From NCBI RefSeq assembly GCF_019399895.1, contig NC_091889.1, positions 1,918,501 through 1,982,500 of the forward strand: a DNA stretch of 64,000 nt. The letters are read 5' to 3'. Positions within the stretch are counted from its first letter, which is position 1, and the number at the start of each line of letters is the position of its first letter. Below the pieces are notes generated by a model that searched no databases, was not told the origin of the DNA, and saw only the letters and a program-made list of their open reading frames with translations. Positions 1 through 9,940 of the stretch are shown here, one piece after another. Source of the stretch: Cardiocondyla obscurior. Its lineage: Eukaryota; Arthropoda; Insecta; Hymenoptera; Formicidae. The translations under genes and the position numbers were made by a program.

Positions 1-34
1 AATTCGATCTACCTATCATTTTCGGCATCCCCCA

Positions 35-409
35 GTGTCCCAGACATAACGAAGGATACAGGAAGGATAGATAGAATTGATTGAGACAAGTAGAAAAGTC
101 CCGTACCATTTTGCAAAATTCTCAACCGTTATTGAGAAAAAAATTAAAATGTATGAATTGTATAGGCGTAAGAGCGACAAGGAAGCTGCGCGTGAGTGAG
201 CGCGACAGGCGAATGGCTAGAAATGGCGCCGTCGCCTGTCGCGCTCACTCACGCGCAGCTTCCTTGTCGCTCTTACGCCTATACAATTTATACATTTTAA
301 TTTTTTTCTCAATAACGGTTGAGAATTTTGCAAAATGGTACGGAACTTTTCTACTTGTCTCAATCAATTCTATCTATCCTCCCAGTATCCTTCGTTATGT
401 CTGGGACAC
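35..409. mobile_element. Fold-back MITE, copy FB1
   Basis: A near-perfect giant palindrome. The left arm 35-211 and right arm 233-409 are reverse complements around a 21-bp loop at 212-232. Read outside-in, the right end begins CAGGGTGTCCCAGACATAAC; the left end is the same with a 2-bp loss. It has no coding capacity; open frames inside it are by-products of the palindrome. The same outer motif closes the palindromes at 23579-24217 and 28272-28463, and a single arm of this same element recurs at 63548-63700. A non-autonomous DNA element is inferred from structure; no transposase source is identified. Confidence 0.85.
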
Positions 410-726
410 CCTGTATATATGGTGTTTATTTCTCTTGCGGGGTACACCCGGACCTCCGCTCCGGTTACAATTTTAATTTTAACAACTACATAAACTGCAA
501 TTAATTAATTAAATACATTATTTAAATTTTTTATATACATAGTAGTTAATTACATATTAATAGAATAAATTAACTAATTCATATCGGATTATAGTAGTTA
601 ATTACATATTAGTAAATTAAATTTATAGCATTTAAACTAAAAACATTATTTACATTTTTTATATTAATTACATAATTTATTTGTATACTACATTAATTAC
701 ATGTTAGTAAAATAAATTGCACAATA
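410..726. other. AT-rich intergenic DNA
   Basis: No gene is seen. The stretch is very AT-rich and contains a loosely repeated unit, TAGTAGTTAATTACATATTA, near 541 and 595. Confidence 0.5.
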
Positions 727-728
727 AC

Positions 729-839
729 CTTAAGTATTCGCAAAAAGAATGCTTGACCAGAAGTTTTACTAACAAGAGCAGCCACTGATAGTAATTAAAA
801 TTTCGTTCCGGCTTTAACTTTACTCTGTGCTGAGACAAT
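729..839 (-). pseudogene. Cystatin-like exon, decayed copy
   Basis: On the minus strand an AG acceptor (840-841) and GT donor (727-728) bracket 111 bp. The translation contains SAQSKVKAGTKF, which resembles the first inhibitory loop of cystatins (usually AxSQVVAGxxY), followed by a TAA stop. The resemblance is short and the first loop residue is K rather than Q. It pairs with the open copy at 1001-1130. No neighbouring exon was recognised, so function is inferred from one motif only. Confidence 0.3.
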
Positions 840-1000
840 CTGAAAAGAAAACTTTATTTTAATAAATATGACTTATAAATATTTAATGAAGTACTATTAC
901 AGAATAGATATACTTAACTTATCTAATAAAATTCCTCATTTATTTTTATCACTAGTCAATGGTTGATCTTCCAAGGAATTTCCTTAACTTAATTCACAAC

Positions 1001-1130
1001 CTTAAGTATTTGTGAAAAGAATGCTTGACTAGAAGCTTTACTAACAAGAACAGCCACTGATAGTAATTGAAGTTCTGTTCCAGCTTTAACTTTACTCTGT
1101 GCTGTGACAATTACATTTTTATTTGTAAAT
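1001..1130 (-). CDS. Possible cystatin-like single exon
   Basis: The second copy of the duplicated exon. It is open for its whole 130 bp between a minus-strand acceptor (CTTTTCAG, just above 1130) and a GT donor at 999-1000. The translation includes VTAQSKVKAGTELQLL, like the first inhibitory loop of a cystatin (cysteine-protease inhibitor). The rest of such a gene, including a PW-type second loop, is not visible nearby. It could instead be a chance open segment. The duplicate at 729-839 has lost about 20 bp and gained a stop, so at most this copy is functional. Confidence 0.33.
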
Positions 1131-1291
1131 CTGAAAAGAAAACTTTATTTTAATAAATATGGCTTATGAATATTTAATGAAGTACTATTACAAAATAGAT
1201 ATACTTGACCTATTTAATAGAATTCCTCGTTTATTTTTGTCACTAATCAATGGTTGGTCTTCCAGAGAATTTCCTCGACTTAATTTACAAT

Positions 1292-1822
1292 AAATCAAAT
1301 CGTTATATGTTCACACATCATGTTTGTCAATTGTCACATCTTCCAGAAATAACTTCAATCTATCTCCTGAATTATTAATAAATACCTCGTTTTAATACTT
1401 GATTGCCATTACTCAAACTTTTGATCTTAATACCGATCGTATGACAACTTACATTTACTTTATTATTTTTTTATTTATTACGCGATCATCACTCATCACT
1501 TATTACCACTAAACTGAGACATCAATAAAGATAGTCGATAAATGAAGCAGAGTCGATAAATCAATCCACACCATCTAGCGGCGCGAAAACGAAAAGGACA
1601 TTTTCGTCGTCGACGACGTTAAAGATAAAATAAGATTTTACTCTTGCAAGCAAATTTTACATCGCGATATCTTCGTTTGTAGATAACGTACCGAAAAAAT
1701 AAAAATACTTTTATTATATAAATCAACCCTAATCTACACAATAAACCTATGTAGAAAGCGATCGGTTCAGCCATTGTCGAGATCCAAATATGTACGAATT
1801 TCTTAAAATGGGTCTCGCGTAA
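1292..1822. other. No gene recognised
   Basis: AT-rich sequence with GC-richer patches near 1575-1620. Short open frames on both strands show no recognisable domain. Confidence 0.4.
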
Positions 1823-2449
1823 TATAGGCAGGTAGTACACTGCGCCTATACTTGGCTCGAGGCACTACCGTGCCTCTTGATTTCCAGCATCTCGCCAAAA
1901 CGATACGTGACGCGCTTACTCTACCGGCGATACCCGCTGACCCAAACGGGATACAAATATCTAGAGATCGGCGTGAACGTTGGTACGCGTTGTTTTGCGG
2001 AGATCATCATAGGTAATAATCGAGGAGATGAATTAACCATGTCGCTCGACACCTGGAAGGAACTGTGCGAGCATCGATGGACAATTCTGAATATGCTTCG
2101 CGATCGACCGAAGCAACCGTACGACGTTGCGAACATAGGTTCGCTCACAGTACGAATTTACCGCATGAACGAAATGAAACTTGTACGACTCGAATCGGTC
2201 GACACACGTATGGCCATGACCGAAGCTACGTTCACGCGAATGCTGGATTTCGATGATTGCGTCTCTTTGACGTTCAACGTACTTAACAAAGTCCTACCGA
2301 AGATCGACGACAAATACGAGCGATTTTGCAAAATCGCTTCCGTATCGAGAAATCGCACCGAGGCGGTGAGCGCTATACGCAGCAGCGATTCCTTCGACGA
2401 ACAACAAATTGTAGATTGCGAACTACTTGCGCTTGTAATAAATGTATAA
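1823..2449 (+). CDS. Unidentified protein with PC4-like stretch
   Basis: The frame is open from 1823 to the TAA at 2447-2449 but has no ATG before 2039, so the 5' end is missing, spliced (a candidate acceptor TTTCCAG ends near 1887) or degraded. Residues encoded at about 1945-2100 alternate beta-strand-like segments and end in DELTMSLDTWKELCEHRW, which resembles the end of the PC4/p15 single-stranded-DNA-binding fold (strand, then LSxxxWxxL, then helix). The C-terminal part is acidic and unrecognised. The ORF is intronless and richer in CG dinucleotides than its flanks, like the cassette at 33392-35860, which hints at a viral or mobile origin. The PC4 comparison is by eye and tentative. Confidence 0.4.
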   Translation, partial: YRQVVHCAYTWLEALPCLLISSISPKRYVTRLLYRRYPLTQTGYKYLEIGVNVGTRCFAEIIIGNNRGDELTMSLDTWKELCEHRWTILNMLRDRPKQPYDVANIGSLTVRIYRMNEMKLVRLESVDTRMAMTEATFTRMLDFDDCVSLTFNVLNKVLPKIDDKYERFCKIASVSRNRTEAVSAIRSSDSFDEQQIVDCELLALVINV

Positions 2450-2520
2450 AAAATGTGTAATATATTGTAACGCATATTCATATAATAAATATATACTTTT
2501 GTAATCGACACGTATCATTT

Positions 2521-2674
2521 TTTTAATCGCTTCTATTCCATCCTTCATTTTATTATAATTGTGAGGCGTGAGTCCCGCCTCGTTCGTATGCAACATATTT
2601 TAATCGCTTCTATTCCATCCTTCATTTTATTATAATTGTGAGGCGTGAGCCCCGCCTCGTTCGTATGCAACATA
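2521..2674. repeat. Tandem duplication, 77-bp unit
   Basis: 2521-2597 and 2598-2674 are almost identical; the clearest difference is AGTCCCG versus AGCCCCG. No function is evident. Confidence 0.9.
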
Positions 2675-2909
2675 CGTATCTGGGTGAGAGAGAAATAAGA
2701 TAAGAAGGAGGAGCGATTAGCTGGGGGTGTACGTGCAGCGTCACCCGCATTCGAATCGTATGAGCGTGTAAAAGAATTGTTGATAATCAATAGGCGGCGC
2801 GAACGGGTGCGAACGAGAGAGAACGATGGGCGCGCGATCCTTTGCGATCCGCCGCCGTCCTGCCGCTCGCCGCCGACGCCATGACTAACAAGGAGAAGTC
2901 GCGCTCAAC

Positions 2910-2957
2910 GGAACACCGATTTTCTTCAAACTTGCAGGGTTTGAAGATTGGTGTTCC
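2910..2957. repeat. Imperfect hairpin
   Basis: 2910-2931 pairs with 2939-2957 across a 7-base loop (GGAACACC paired with GGTGTTCC, then CTTCAAAC with GTTTGAAG, with a mismatch and bulge between). It lies in GC-rich non-coding DNA just before the tRNA-like segment at 3069. Confidence 0.7.
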
Positions 2958-3068
2958 TAGAGATACTTGGTAAAGCCATTCGACGCACTACTCAAAAATA
3001 AGAGAGAAAGTTAGTTTAAATATTTCGTATATCTATAAGTACAGAACAGTTATACTTACTTTCGAAGC

Positions 3069-3133
3069 AGCGTGGTAGTCCAGAGCGGGCGGCTCAAGTC
3101 TAGTAAGCGCGGAATCACTGGTTCGATTCACGT
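3069..3133 (+). other. tRNA-like segment, possible SINE head
   Basis: The stretch has an A-box-like TAGTCCAGAGCGG and a good B box, GGTTCGATTC, about 32 bp apart, followed by a long T tract. The acceptor stem does not pair, so it is not a functional tRNA. It may be a tRNA-derived SINE head or a decayed tRNA. Confidence 0.3.
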
Positions 3134-3139
3134 TACGTA

Positions 3140-3438
3140 TTTTTTTTTTTTTTAATTATTTTATTTTTTTTTATTTTTACATTTTGGTGTAAACTTTAAT
3201 AATTATATATTTTATTTTATTATTATAATATTATATAAAAAGAAAAAATAATAAAAAATGTAATAATATATTTTTTTTATAAAGTTATTTATTTTATTGA
3301 TTACATGTACAAAAAAACAATATTATTAATTCTTAACATTGCATATTCCTGGGTGGTATTTGTCATAAAAACATGTACATGCACATGTTCAGTTTGCAAT
3401 TTAGATTTTTATTTACAGCATTTTATCACGATTTCACT
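3140..3438. other. AT-rich low-complexity DNA
   Basis: Poly-T and A/T-rich sequence leading into DIRS copy 1. The left terminal repeat expected for that element (ending in GTCTCGTCCGG) is not found here. Confidence 0.6.
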
Positions 3439-4777
3439 ATGCCTAAGCATAAAAGTGCTAAGAGGAGTTCCTCTTCGAGGCATTCGAAGAAGGTTCGCAG
3501 CAGGAAGAACTCCTCAGGATCTCGCTCTTCGAGTGTAGATCGGAGAGATCATAGATCGAGAGATTCTCGTTCTTCGGATAGCCGTCGATTTCGACATTCT
3601 TCGTCTCGTCGTTCTGGTTCCGGCGGTCGCTACGAAGGTCTCCTGAGGGAGTTTTGTAATTTCCTGGCCTCCCGTGAGTCTTGTGACAGACATAACCTCA
3701 ATTCCCGCCAGGTTAGAATGCAGCCGAACTACGCTTCGTCTCAACGTTCACGTTCAGTATCGCCCTTGGATGCAGCTGGGGCTAGTCCCCCTGAGCAGAT
3801 CTTGAGGGAACACACGGTCGCTTTAAACGACCGCGGCTCTGTACCAGGTATGTCCTCTTGTCGACCCAGTTCATTGAACTTTCTGGCAAAGAGAGGACAT
3901 AACCGATGTGTTCCTTCTTCTGACTCCTCTTTTTCTTTAGATACCCCGGCAGTAGAGAACCTTATCCTGAATGTCCCTGGAGGTGAGTTACAATCGGTCG
4001 ATGACACTCCTGGGCTCTCTTTTGTTGATGAGTTTTTCGGAGGAACCCAAGCAGCTCCCGTATCCTCCTCCTGGATCCTAACCATTCTTGGCACAATTCA
4101 GTCCTACTCACGGAATGGTTTAAGCGAGGACATGAAAAAAGATTTGCTTAGCAAATATGAACTGAAAGGAGAACTTTCGGTGCTAGCCCCCCAAGTTAAA
4201 TAAGGAGCTCCTTTCCGCATTGGCTCCTTCTGTGGTTAAGAGAGATGAATACCAGGCTTCTTCACAGACCCAGGTGGCAGCCTGTCTAAACGCTCTGGGC
4301 TCGGGCATCTCCCTGCTATTGAAACCGGAGGTCATATAGGACCTAGATACCGTAGCCAAACCAGCCCTTTCTCAGCTTTCAGAGAGCATGCACTTATTAG
4401 CTGATCATTTTTATCGGCTCTCTCTTACCCGAAGGGCATTCACAAAGCCTTCCCTAAATATATTAGGACAAAATACTGCTGAGTCAGCTCCAGTGGACGA
4501 ATTTTTATTCGGTCAAAATTTCGCCGAGACTCTGAAAGCTGCCCAGGCTTGTGAGAAGACCGGTCGTGAGCTCTCCAAGACGGTCTCCACCCTAACGAAG
4601 AAGTCACAAATACCGGTTCGACAGGCGGACCGTCAACGAGCACAGGCTTCTAAATTCTCGGGAAACATGAGGCCCCCTGCACGTCCATCGTCGGCTCGTC
4701 GCTCAGGGGCTCAACGACATCATCAGAACCGACATCGCCGCTCCAGGTCACGCTCCAAGCCACGCCGTCTTCATTAA
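3439..4777 (+). pseudogene. DIRS gag-like protein (frameshifted)
   Basis: It begins at ATG 3439 with an Arg/Ser-rich basic N-terminus, MPKHKSAKRSSSSRHSKK, and ends in a second basic RS tail (HRRSRSRSKPRRLH), suiting a nucleic-acid-binding capsid-type protein. Comparison with copy 2 shows the frame shifts at the C run near 4187-4195, and a TAG interrupts the second frame near 4336. A 93-bp segment at 3848-3940 has intron borders (GTATGT...TTTAG) and a matching intron in copy 2, so the gag message is probably spliced; the length is a multiple of three, so both forms stay open here. No zinc knuckle is visible, as is usual for DIRS gag. Confidence 0.8.
3807..3940 (+). promoter_or_regulatory. gag intron with 5' splice-site hairpin
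   Basis: The putative intron is 3848-3940. Its donor region GGTATGTCCTCTT (3847-3859) can pair with AAGAGAGGACATAACC (3889-3904) inside the intron. An outer stem pairs GGAACACACGGT (3807-3818) with ACCGATGTGTTCC (3902-3914) with one bulge, and a small hairpin (GGTCG/CGACC) lies between. The same arrangement occurs in copy 2 at 49351-49452. Confidence 0.6.
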
Positions 4778-4842
4778 ACGTAAGTTCGGCCGGACGTCTA
4801 AGAGATTTTTACGAATCTTAGTTAGATATTACATCTGACCAG

Positions 4843-6663
4843 GTGGTGTTGGAGGCGGTAGGTGGTTACCGCATTCCTTTTGTTTCGTCACCTCCATCTC
4901 GACCTTTTCTTACGGAATCTCTTCTCTCTCCAGCTACGGCTACAGCCTGTGATTTGGAGATTCATCGATTACGTCATAAGGGGGCCATAGTATCAGTTGA
5001 GTCCTCCAAAGATCAATTTCTATCACCAATCTTTCTGATAGACAAGTCGTCGGGCGGAAAGCGTCTTATTTTAAATCTACGAGATTTGAATTCTTATATC
5101 CAACCTCATTTTAAATTAGAGGACTGGCGCACGGTTGTCCGTCTCATGCTTCCGGGTTCATTCATGGCGACTATTGATCTGGAGGACGCATACTTACTCG
5201 TCCCTATCTGTGAAAGTCACAGAAAATACCTTCGTTTCCAATGACGTGGGGATATTTTCGAATATACCTGTCTCCCGTTTGGTTTATCCACAGCACCTTA
5301 TATATTTACAAAGTTATTACGGCCAGTCTTTGCCTATCTTCGAGAAAGAGGATATCAGTCAATTGTTTACCTAGATGATTTTCTTATTCTAGGTTCATCT
5401 AAGGACGACTGCCGTTCTAATGTCTCAGCCACTATTAATCTTCTGTCATCTCTAGGTTTTATTATCAATTTCAGTAAGTCACAGTTGGATCCCTTGATTA
5501 GGTGCAAATACTTAGGATTCTTTTTTGACTCCATCGAGCAATCCATCGCCATTCCCGAAGTTCGTCGTGAGAATTTACTAACTCTAACGAAATCTTTTGC
5601 TCGAAGAAGAAAATGTTCTATTAGAGAATTTGCCAGCTTTATCGGCTCTCTTGTTTCAGTCCACCCGGCAGTTCAGTATGGGCTCCTCTACACCAAGAGA
5701 TTTGAGAGAGAGAAATTTCTCGCGCTTAGACGAATGCACAAGAATTTTTCAGCGAAAATGTATATCCCGGATTATCTTCAGGAGGATTTCAACTGGTGGG
5801 AAAGGATACTCTCCAATCTCAATCAGGCCAACAAAATCCGTTCAGGAGGTTTAGTATGCGAAATTTTCACGGATGCTTCTCTAACCGGAGGGGTGCCTCT
5901 TGTCAGGAACACCGCACCCATGGCTGGTGGTCTGAAATTGAAAAAAATCTCCACATAAATTCTTTAGAGTTAAAGGCAGCCTTCAATGGTCTAAGGTGTT
6001 TTGCCCGAAAACTCCAGGATTGTAGCATCCTTCTCCGCATTGATAACACCACTGCCATTGCTTATATTAATAAGTTCGGCTCCATCCAATTTCCTCACCT
6101 CTCGGATTTATCTAGACAGATTTGGCAATGGTGTGAAGAGCGCAATATTTTTATTTTTGCCTCCTACATTTCATCGACAAAAAATTTTATCGCGGATTCC
6201 GAGTCTAGAATCTTAGATCCAGATACAGAATGAAGATTATCAGACTCTGCTTTTTCTAGGGTGTTAGCAACTTTCGGCCCTTTCGATATAGACTTATTTG
6301 CTTCTGCGATTAATAATAAATGTAAATTATATGCCTCCTGGTTTCCGGATCCTGGATCTTTTTATGTGGATGCTTTTACCTTCTCTTGGAAAGACCTAAA
6401 GTTTTACGCATTTCCACCTTTTATTTTATTACCGCGAGTTCTACGGAAAATAGTCGATAACAGAGCAACGGGAACACTGGTGATCCCTTGGTGGCCTTCA
6501 CAATCGTGGTTTCCCTTGTTTAATCATCTTTTATTATCAGAACCATTAATTTTTTCTCCTAACTTTTCGTTATTATCCTCACCTTTCAGGAGCTGCCACC
6601 CGTCATGGAGGACTCTTTCCCTGGCGGTCGCGCAATTATCAGGGAGGCTTTCAAATCACGCCT
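4843..6663 (+). pseudogene. DIRS reverse transcriptase / RNase H / MT-like polyprotein
   Basis: 4843-5958 encodes the RT. The palm motif YLDDFLI is at about 5368-5390 and FGLSTAPYIFT precedes it. A single in-frame TGA interrupts at 5242-5244. Near 5885 the frame shifts, and RNase H continues in the frame of 5796-6233 (LELKAAFNGLRCF, then RIDNTTAIAYINK, then FIADSESR). After an in-frame TGA at 6231-6233 comes GPFDIDLFASAINNKC and DAFTFSW...FPPF, in the position of the methyltransferase-like domain of DIRS1-type elements. Copy 2 confirms these joins. The breaks make this copy non-autonomous. Confidence 0.88.
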
Positions 6664-7591
6664 AGCACCAGATGCTGCTGTTTCGACATTGTTGGCTTCT
6701 TTATCGGATTCAACTATTAAGCAGTATTTTCTCTCGCTGAGGGCATGGTGGAAGTTTTGTCAAAGTCAAAGGGTCTCCCTTTTTTCTCCTTCTGTTACTC
6801 AATTTCTCCGTTTTTTATCTCAGGAACTTCAGGACATCTCTTCGTATTCTAGCTTAAACACGTTAAGGTCGGCGGTTTCGCTTATTTCTAAGGATGAAAT
6901 AGGCAATCACCCTATGGTAAGGCGCTTCTGCAAGGGTGTATCTGTTCTCAAACCGTCTCGACCTAAGTACGACTATGTTTGGGACCCCGCCCCTGTGGTG
7001 GAAAAGATGTCGTTCATTTTTCCTTATGAGAATCTCTCTCTAAAGGTGATCACCAAGAAGCTGATTATTCTTCTGGCTTTGGCAACAGGCCATCGCGCTC
7101 AAACATTCAGCTTGCTGAGACTTTCTCAAGTTTCGATAAACGAAAAATTGATTATTAGAGTTCCGGACCATATAAAAACCTCTGCTCCAGGTCGTTCACA
7201 ACCGCTTTTCCTTTTTTCGCGTTTCTCTAATCATGAGAATCTCTGCATTGTTCGTCTCATAGAACATTATCTGAATTACACCAAGAATCTACGACCCCCT
7301 ACATGCGACTCACTTTTTATCTCCTTATCCAGACCGTTTAAATCAGTCACATCGCAGACAATCAGTCGCTGGATTCGCTCATCCTTAGAGGATTGCGGTA
7401 TAGACACGTCAATTTTCTCTGCCCACAGCACTCGCCACGCCGCAACATCTGCAGCTGCTTCCAGAAAAGTCTCCACTGACATTATTAAAAGAGCTGCAAG
7501 CTGGACAGGCGAATCCAGAATTTTTGCTAATTTCTATAACAGACCGCTCCTTAACCCAGAGGACTTTAGCAGAGCGGTTTTAAGAACTTAG
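6605..7591 (+). CDS. DIRS tyrosine recombinase, intact
   Basis: A 328-codon open frame starting at ATG 6605 and overlapping the end of the MT-like frame. The N-terminal half looks like a SAM-like DNA-binding domain (STIKQYFLSLRAWWKFC). The catalytic half shows the expected residues: Arg in ALATGHRAQT (about 7078-7105), HSTRH (about 7426-7440) giving HxxR, and the nucleophile Tyr in FANFYNRPL (about 7525-7550). In this family the enzyme inserts a circular DNA intermediate into the genome without target-site duplication. This is the only full-length recombinase of the two copies; the copy 2 gene is broken. No stop or frameshift was seen. Confidence 0.9.
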   Translation: MEDSFPGGRAIIREAFKSRLAPDAAVSTLLASLSDSTIKQYFLSLRAWWKFCQSQRVSLFSPSVTQFLRFLSQELQDISSYSSLNTLRSAVSLISKDEIGNHPMVRRFCKGVSVLKPSRPKYDYVWDPAPVVEKMSFIFPYENLSLKVITKKLIILLALATGHRAQTFSLLRLSQVSINEKLIIRVPDHIKTSAPGRSQPLFLFSRFSNHENLCIVRLIEHYLNYTKNLRPPTCDSLFISLSRPFKSVTSQTISRWIRSSLEDCGIDTSIFSAHSTRHAATSAAASRKVSTDIIKRAASWTGESRIFANFYNRPLLNPEDFSRAVLRT

Positions 7592-7725
7592 TTTTTTCTT
7601 ATCTGGTCTGTTTTGCATCAATTTATTATTTTATTGTAACGTTCTCTGTATTTGTATACCCCGAATTATATTATTCATTCCTGTTTCTTGCACAAAATCG
7701 CCATTCTTTAAACAACTACCTAGTT

Positions 7726-7820
7726 CCATCCGGACGAGACACCCAGGACATAATTGTTAGATTGAACGAACTTACCTGTGAAGTTCGATCATAATTATGT
7801 CTGGTGTCTCGTCCGGATGG
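7726..7820. repeat. DIRS internal complementary region, copy 1
   Basis: It starts and ends with CCATCCGGACGAGAC and its complement. Reverse-complemented, the part from 7758 to 7820 matches the element's right end (8025-8083), and the rest, 7726-7757, is the complement of a left end that is absent from this copy. Such a region represents the joined right and left termini and is thought to template the circular intermediate in DIRS elements. Confidence 0.85.
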
Positions 7821-8024
7821 ACGCCCACCCATCTCTTCTTCCCATTCCCCTTTTTTTCTGTTAGGCGATTTGTGCTAGGCTTTGAACTAATGAAGATCCT
7901 GGAGGCGCTCGGCGAGCTCGTACACACGACCTCCACAAGATGGAAGCGCCTCCATTTCTTTTGGGGCTTTAAAATCTGTTGTCAACGAGCGCGCAAGCAC
8001 GCTACTACCTAGTTCCATCCGGAC

Positions 8025-8084
8025 GAGACACCAGACATAATTATGATCGAACTTCACAGGTAAGTTCGTTCAATCTAACAATTA
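8025..8084. repeat. DIRS right terminal repeat, copy 1
   Basis: The sequence from CCATCCGGACGAGACACC to CAATCTAACAATTA is the reverse complement of 7758-7820. It marks the right end of the element, with no target-site duplication recognisable. Confidence 0.8.
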
Positions 8085-9940
8085 TAGTCTATTTTTATTA
8101 CAATATTTCTTTCTTATTACAGTAATAGTAATAATAATGATCGTAAGTGCGGTTAATGTTGAACTTAATCCTACGGAATATATTATTATCGTTTTTGTTC
8201 TGGACGCAATATTACTATTATCTAATTCGGAACGTAGTTTGTTTAAATCTAAACTTAGTTGTAATAGTTCATTTTTATTTCGTATAATCGGTTCTCTCTG
8301 TATATTTTTTAATTGTGACGTAATTTTAGCATTGTTGGTTCTATCTTTAATTGGTATTATAGTAATATTATACGTTGGTATATAAATATTGATGTCGCTT
8401 TCTCCTATCAGGGTTTTTGACTGTATCGTGAGGTCGTTCGTACTTAATTGGCACGCGTCTCTTAGTATTATTTTTCCTGGCCTGATTATGTATATTTTTT
8501 TACTTGGCTTATGTTTACATCGTAGTTCAATAGTCTGTGACGCGGTCGAGTATAGCTATGCTTGGGGCTCGTTTAGTGCCGTCCATATGCTAACATTAGA
8601 TATGATATGGCGGGTTTCGCTATTCTCGGGTTGATGTCCCGGCTCGGCGAGTGCTAAGACTTCGCAAGGTGCGTTATCTGATACATGGTACGTCGCGAAA
8701 TTGTTTTCGCATATAAGATTTTTATTTCCGCGGATACAACTATTAATTTCATCGCGGGTTAAGCTTATGTATTTGTTGTTTTCTTTGTCTAGCGCGATAT
8801 ATTCGTGCGCGGTTTCGATTGTTTTGAAAATGTTAGCGTGGTCATACAAGGGAAACGGTATGACCGCTTTTAATTCGTATGTCGTATCGGTGACGATTGG
8901 GAATTTAATAATGATCATGAGAGCATTGTGATCGCGATAATGCGCGGTAATTGATATATACTTTTCGATTTGATTCCAGTTCTTAGGATTGGTATCGAAC
9001 GGGAATTGTGACCTTTCGGGTAGTTGAATCGTTGCATGTAGTAGCTCTGTTATGATCTTGTCAATCGGTAATAGCCGTGTGTTAATGTTACCTTTTTTGA
9101 TCCAAGAGATAAAGTCGATGGTGTCTTGTATGTCAGTCAGTAGGTCAGTCACGAGTATTCTTAATGTGTTGAGATGTCCCGTCATCTCCATTTGCCGCGT
9201 TACTCTATCTATCTGCTGACTTAGGAGGATGGTCGCGTTCGTTAAGACGCGGTCGTGTTGCTTGAGTTTTATCTCTAGCTCTTGTATATGGCTTAGTGTA
9301 CCGTTTAATATTTTAAGCTGATTTTTCGCTACGTGTTGAGTCGTTTGCTGGCTTGCAATTAGCAGTTGTAACTGCTCTTGAATAATCTTTTCGTCATTGG
9401 CGTCCATTATGCCGAATAAAGTTTTCCCTACTGTGCCTACTAAGTCTATGAGACCTCTTTTAACGTGTTGAATTTCATAGGTCGCGGTTAGTCTGTCTAG
9501 TGCGGTTATTAGTTTATTATTTTGCATTGTAACCAACATTGCTAAATTATGACATTTATCTTTTAATAATTCGCCGTTATACGCTTCATGTAGTTTATTA
9601 CAGGTATTTTCCGCGTCGTCAACTTGGTTTTGTAATTTCTTAAATCTAATTTCAAAGTCTGCGATGTTTATTATTAATACTAATTTCCATGTGGTGTCGA
9701 ATAGATGGAGAAGTCCGTGGTCCTCATAATATAATCCGGGTTCGTGGGTGAACTGTGTAATTGTATAAGGTGCGGTTTCGATTGCGCCCTTCGCGGTGGT
9801 GAGCGTTAATCTGAAATGTTCACTGGTTAGGTATGTGTGTGTAAAGGTGTTAGCATATCGTACTGGATAGGTGTGTGAGTTTCGCGGGTTGTCTTCATCG
9901 TGAGAATGAAGATGCAGCGTCGGCTAAAGGTACGTATTGT
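8082..9940 (-). pseudogene. Gypsy envelope-like protein, broken
   Basis: The minus-strand frame is open from about 9940 to 8559, meets an in-frame TAG at 8556-8558, and continues in the same frame to a TAA at 8082-8084. Near 9900 another frame carries further N-terminal sequence, indicating a frameshift there. The middle part is rich in heptad-like leucines and asparagines. The last 40 residues form a hydrophobic transmembrane segment followed by a short basic Arg/Lys tail, as expected for a class I fusion glycoprotein of the gypsy/baculovirus F type. In this group env is made from a spliced RNA; candidate acceptors occur near 9925 and 10070 on the minus strand. The gene is inactive as it stands. 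Confidence 0.75.

Larger units (their letters stand above)
727..1291. repeat. Diverged tandem duplication, ~272-bp unit
   Basis: 727-998 and 999-1291 are diverged head-to-tail copies. The second copy has about 20 extra bases at 1110-1130. Each copy carries one candidate minus-strand exon, annotated separately. Confidence 0.8.
3439..8084 (+). mobile_element. DIRS-like YR retrotransposon, copy 1 (left end missing)
   Basis: In order: gag-like protein, reverse transcriptase, RNase H, an MT-like domain, a tyrosine recombinase, an internal complementary region (7726-7820) and a right terminal repeat (8025-8084). This order, with a tyrosine recombinase in place of a DDE integrase, defines the DIRS group. 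The internal complementary region predicts a left end of the form AATTATGTCC...GTCTCGTCCGG, but none exists upstream of 3439, so the copy is 5'-truncated or its left repeat was replaced. The right end abuts the Gypsy env stop region at 8082-8086. A related, more complete copy lies at 48736-54321. Confidence 0.9.

Noticed and set aside
8137..8931. Plus-strand hydrophobic open frames
   Set aside because: They are antisense to the Gypsy envelope gene.
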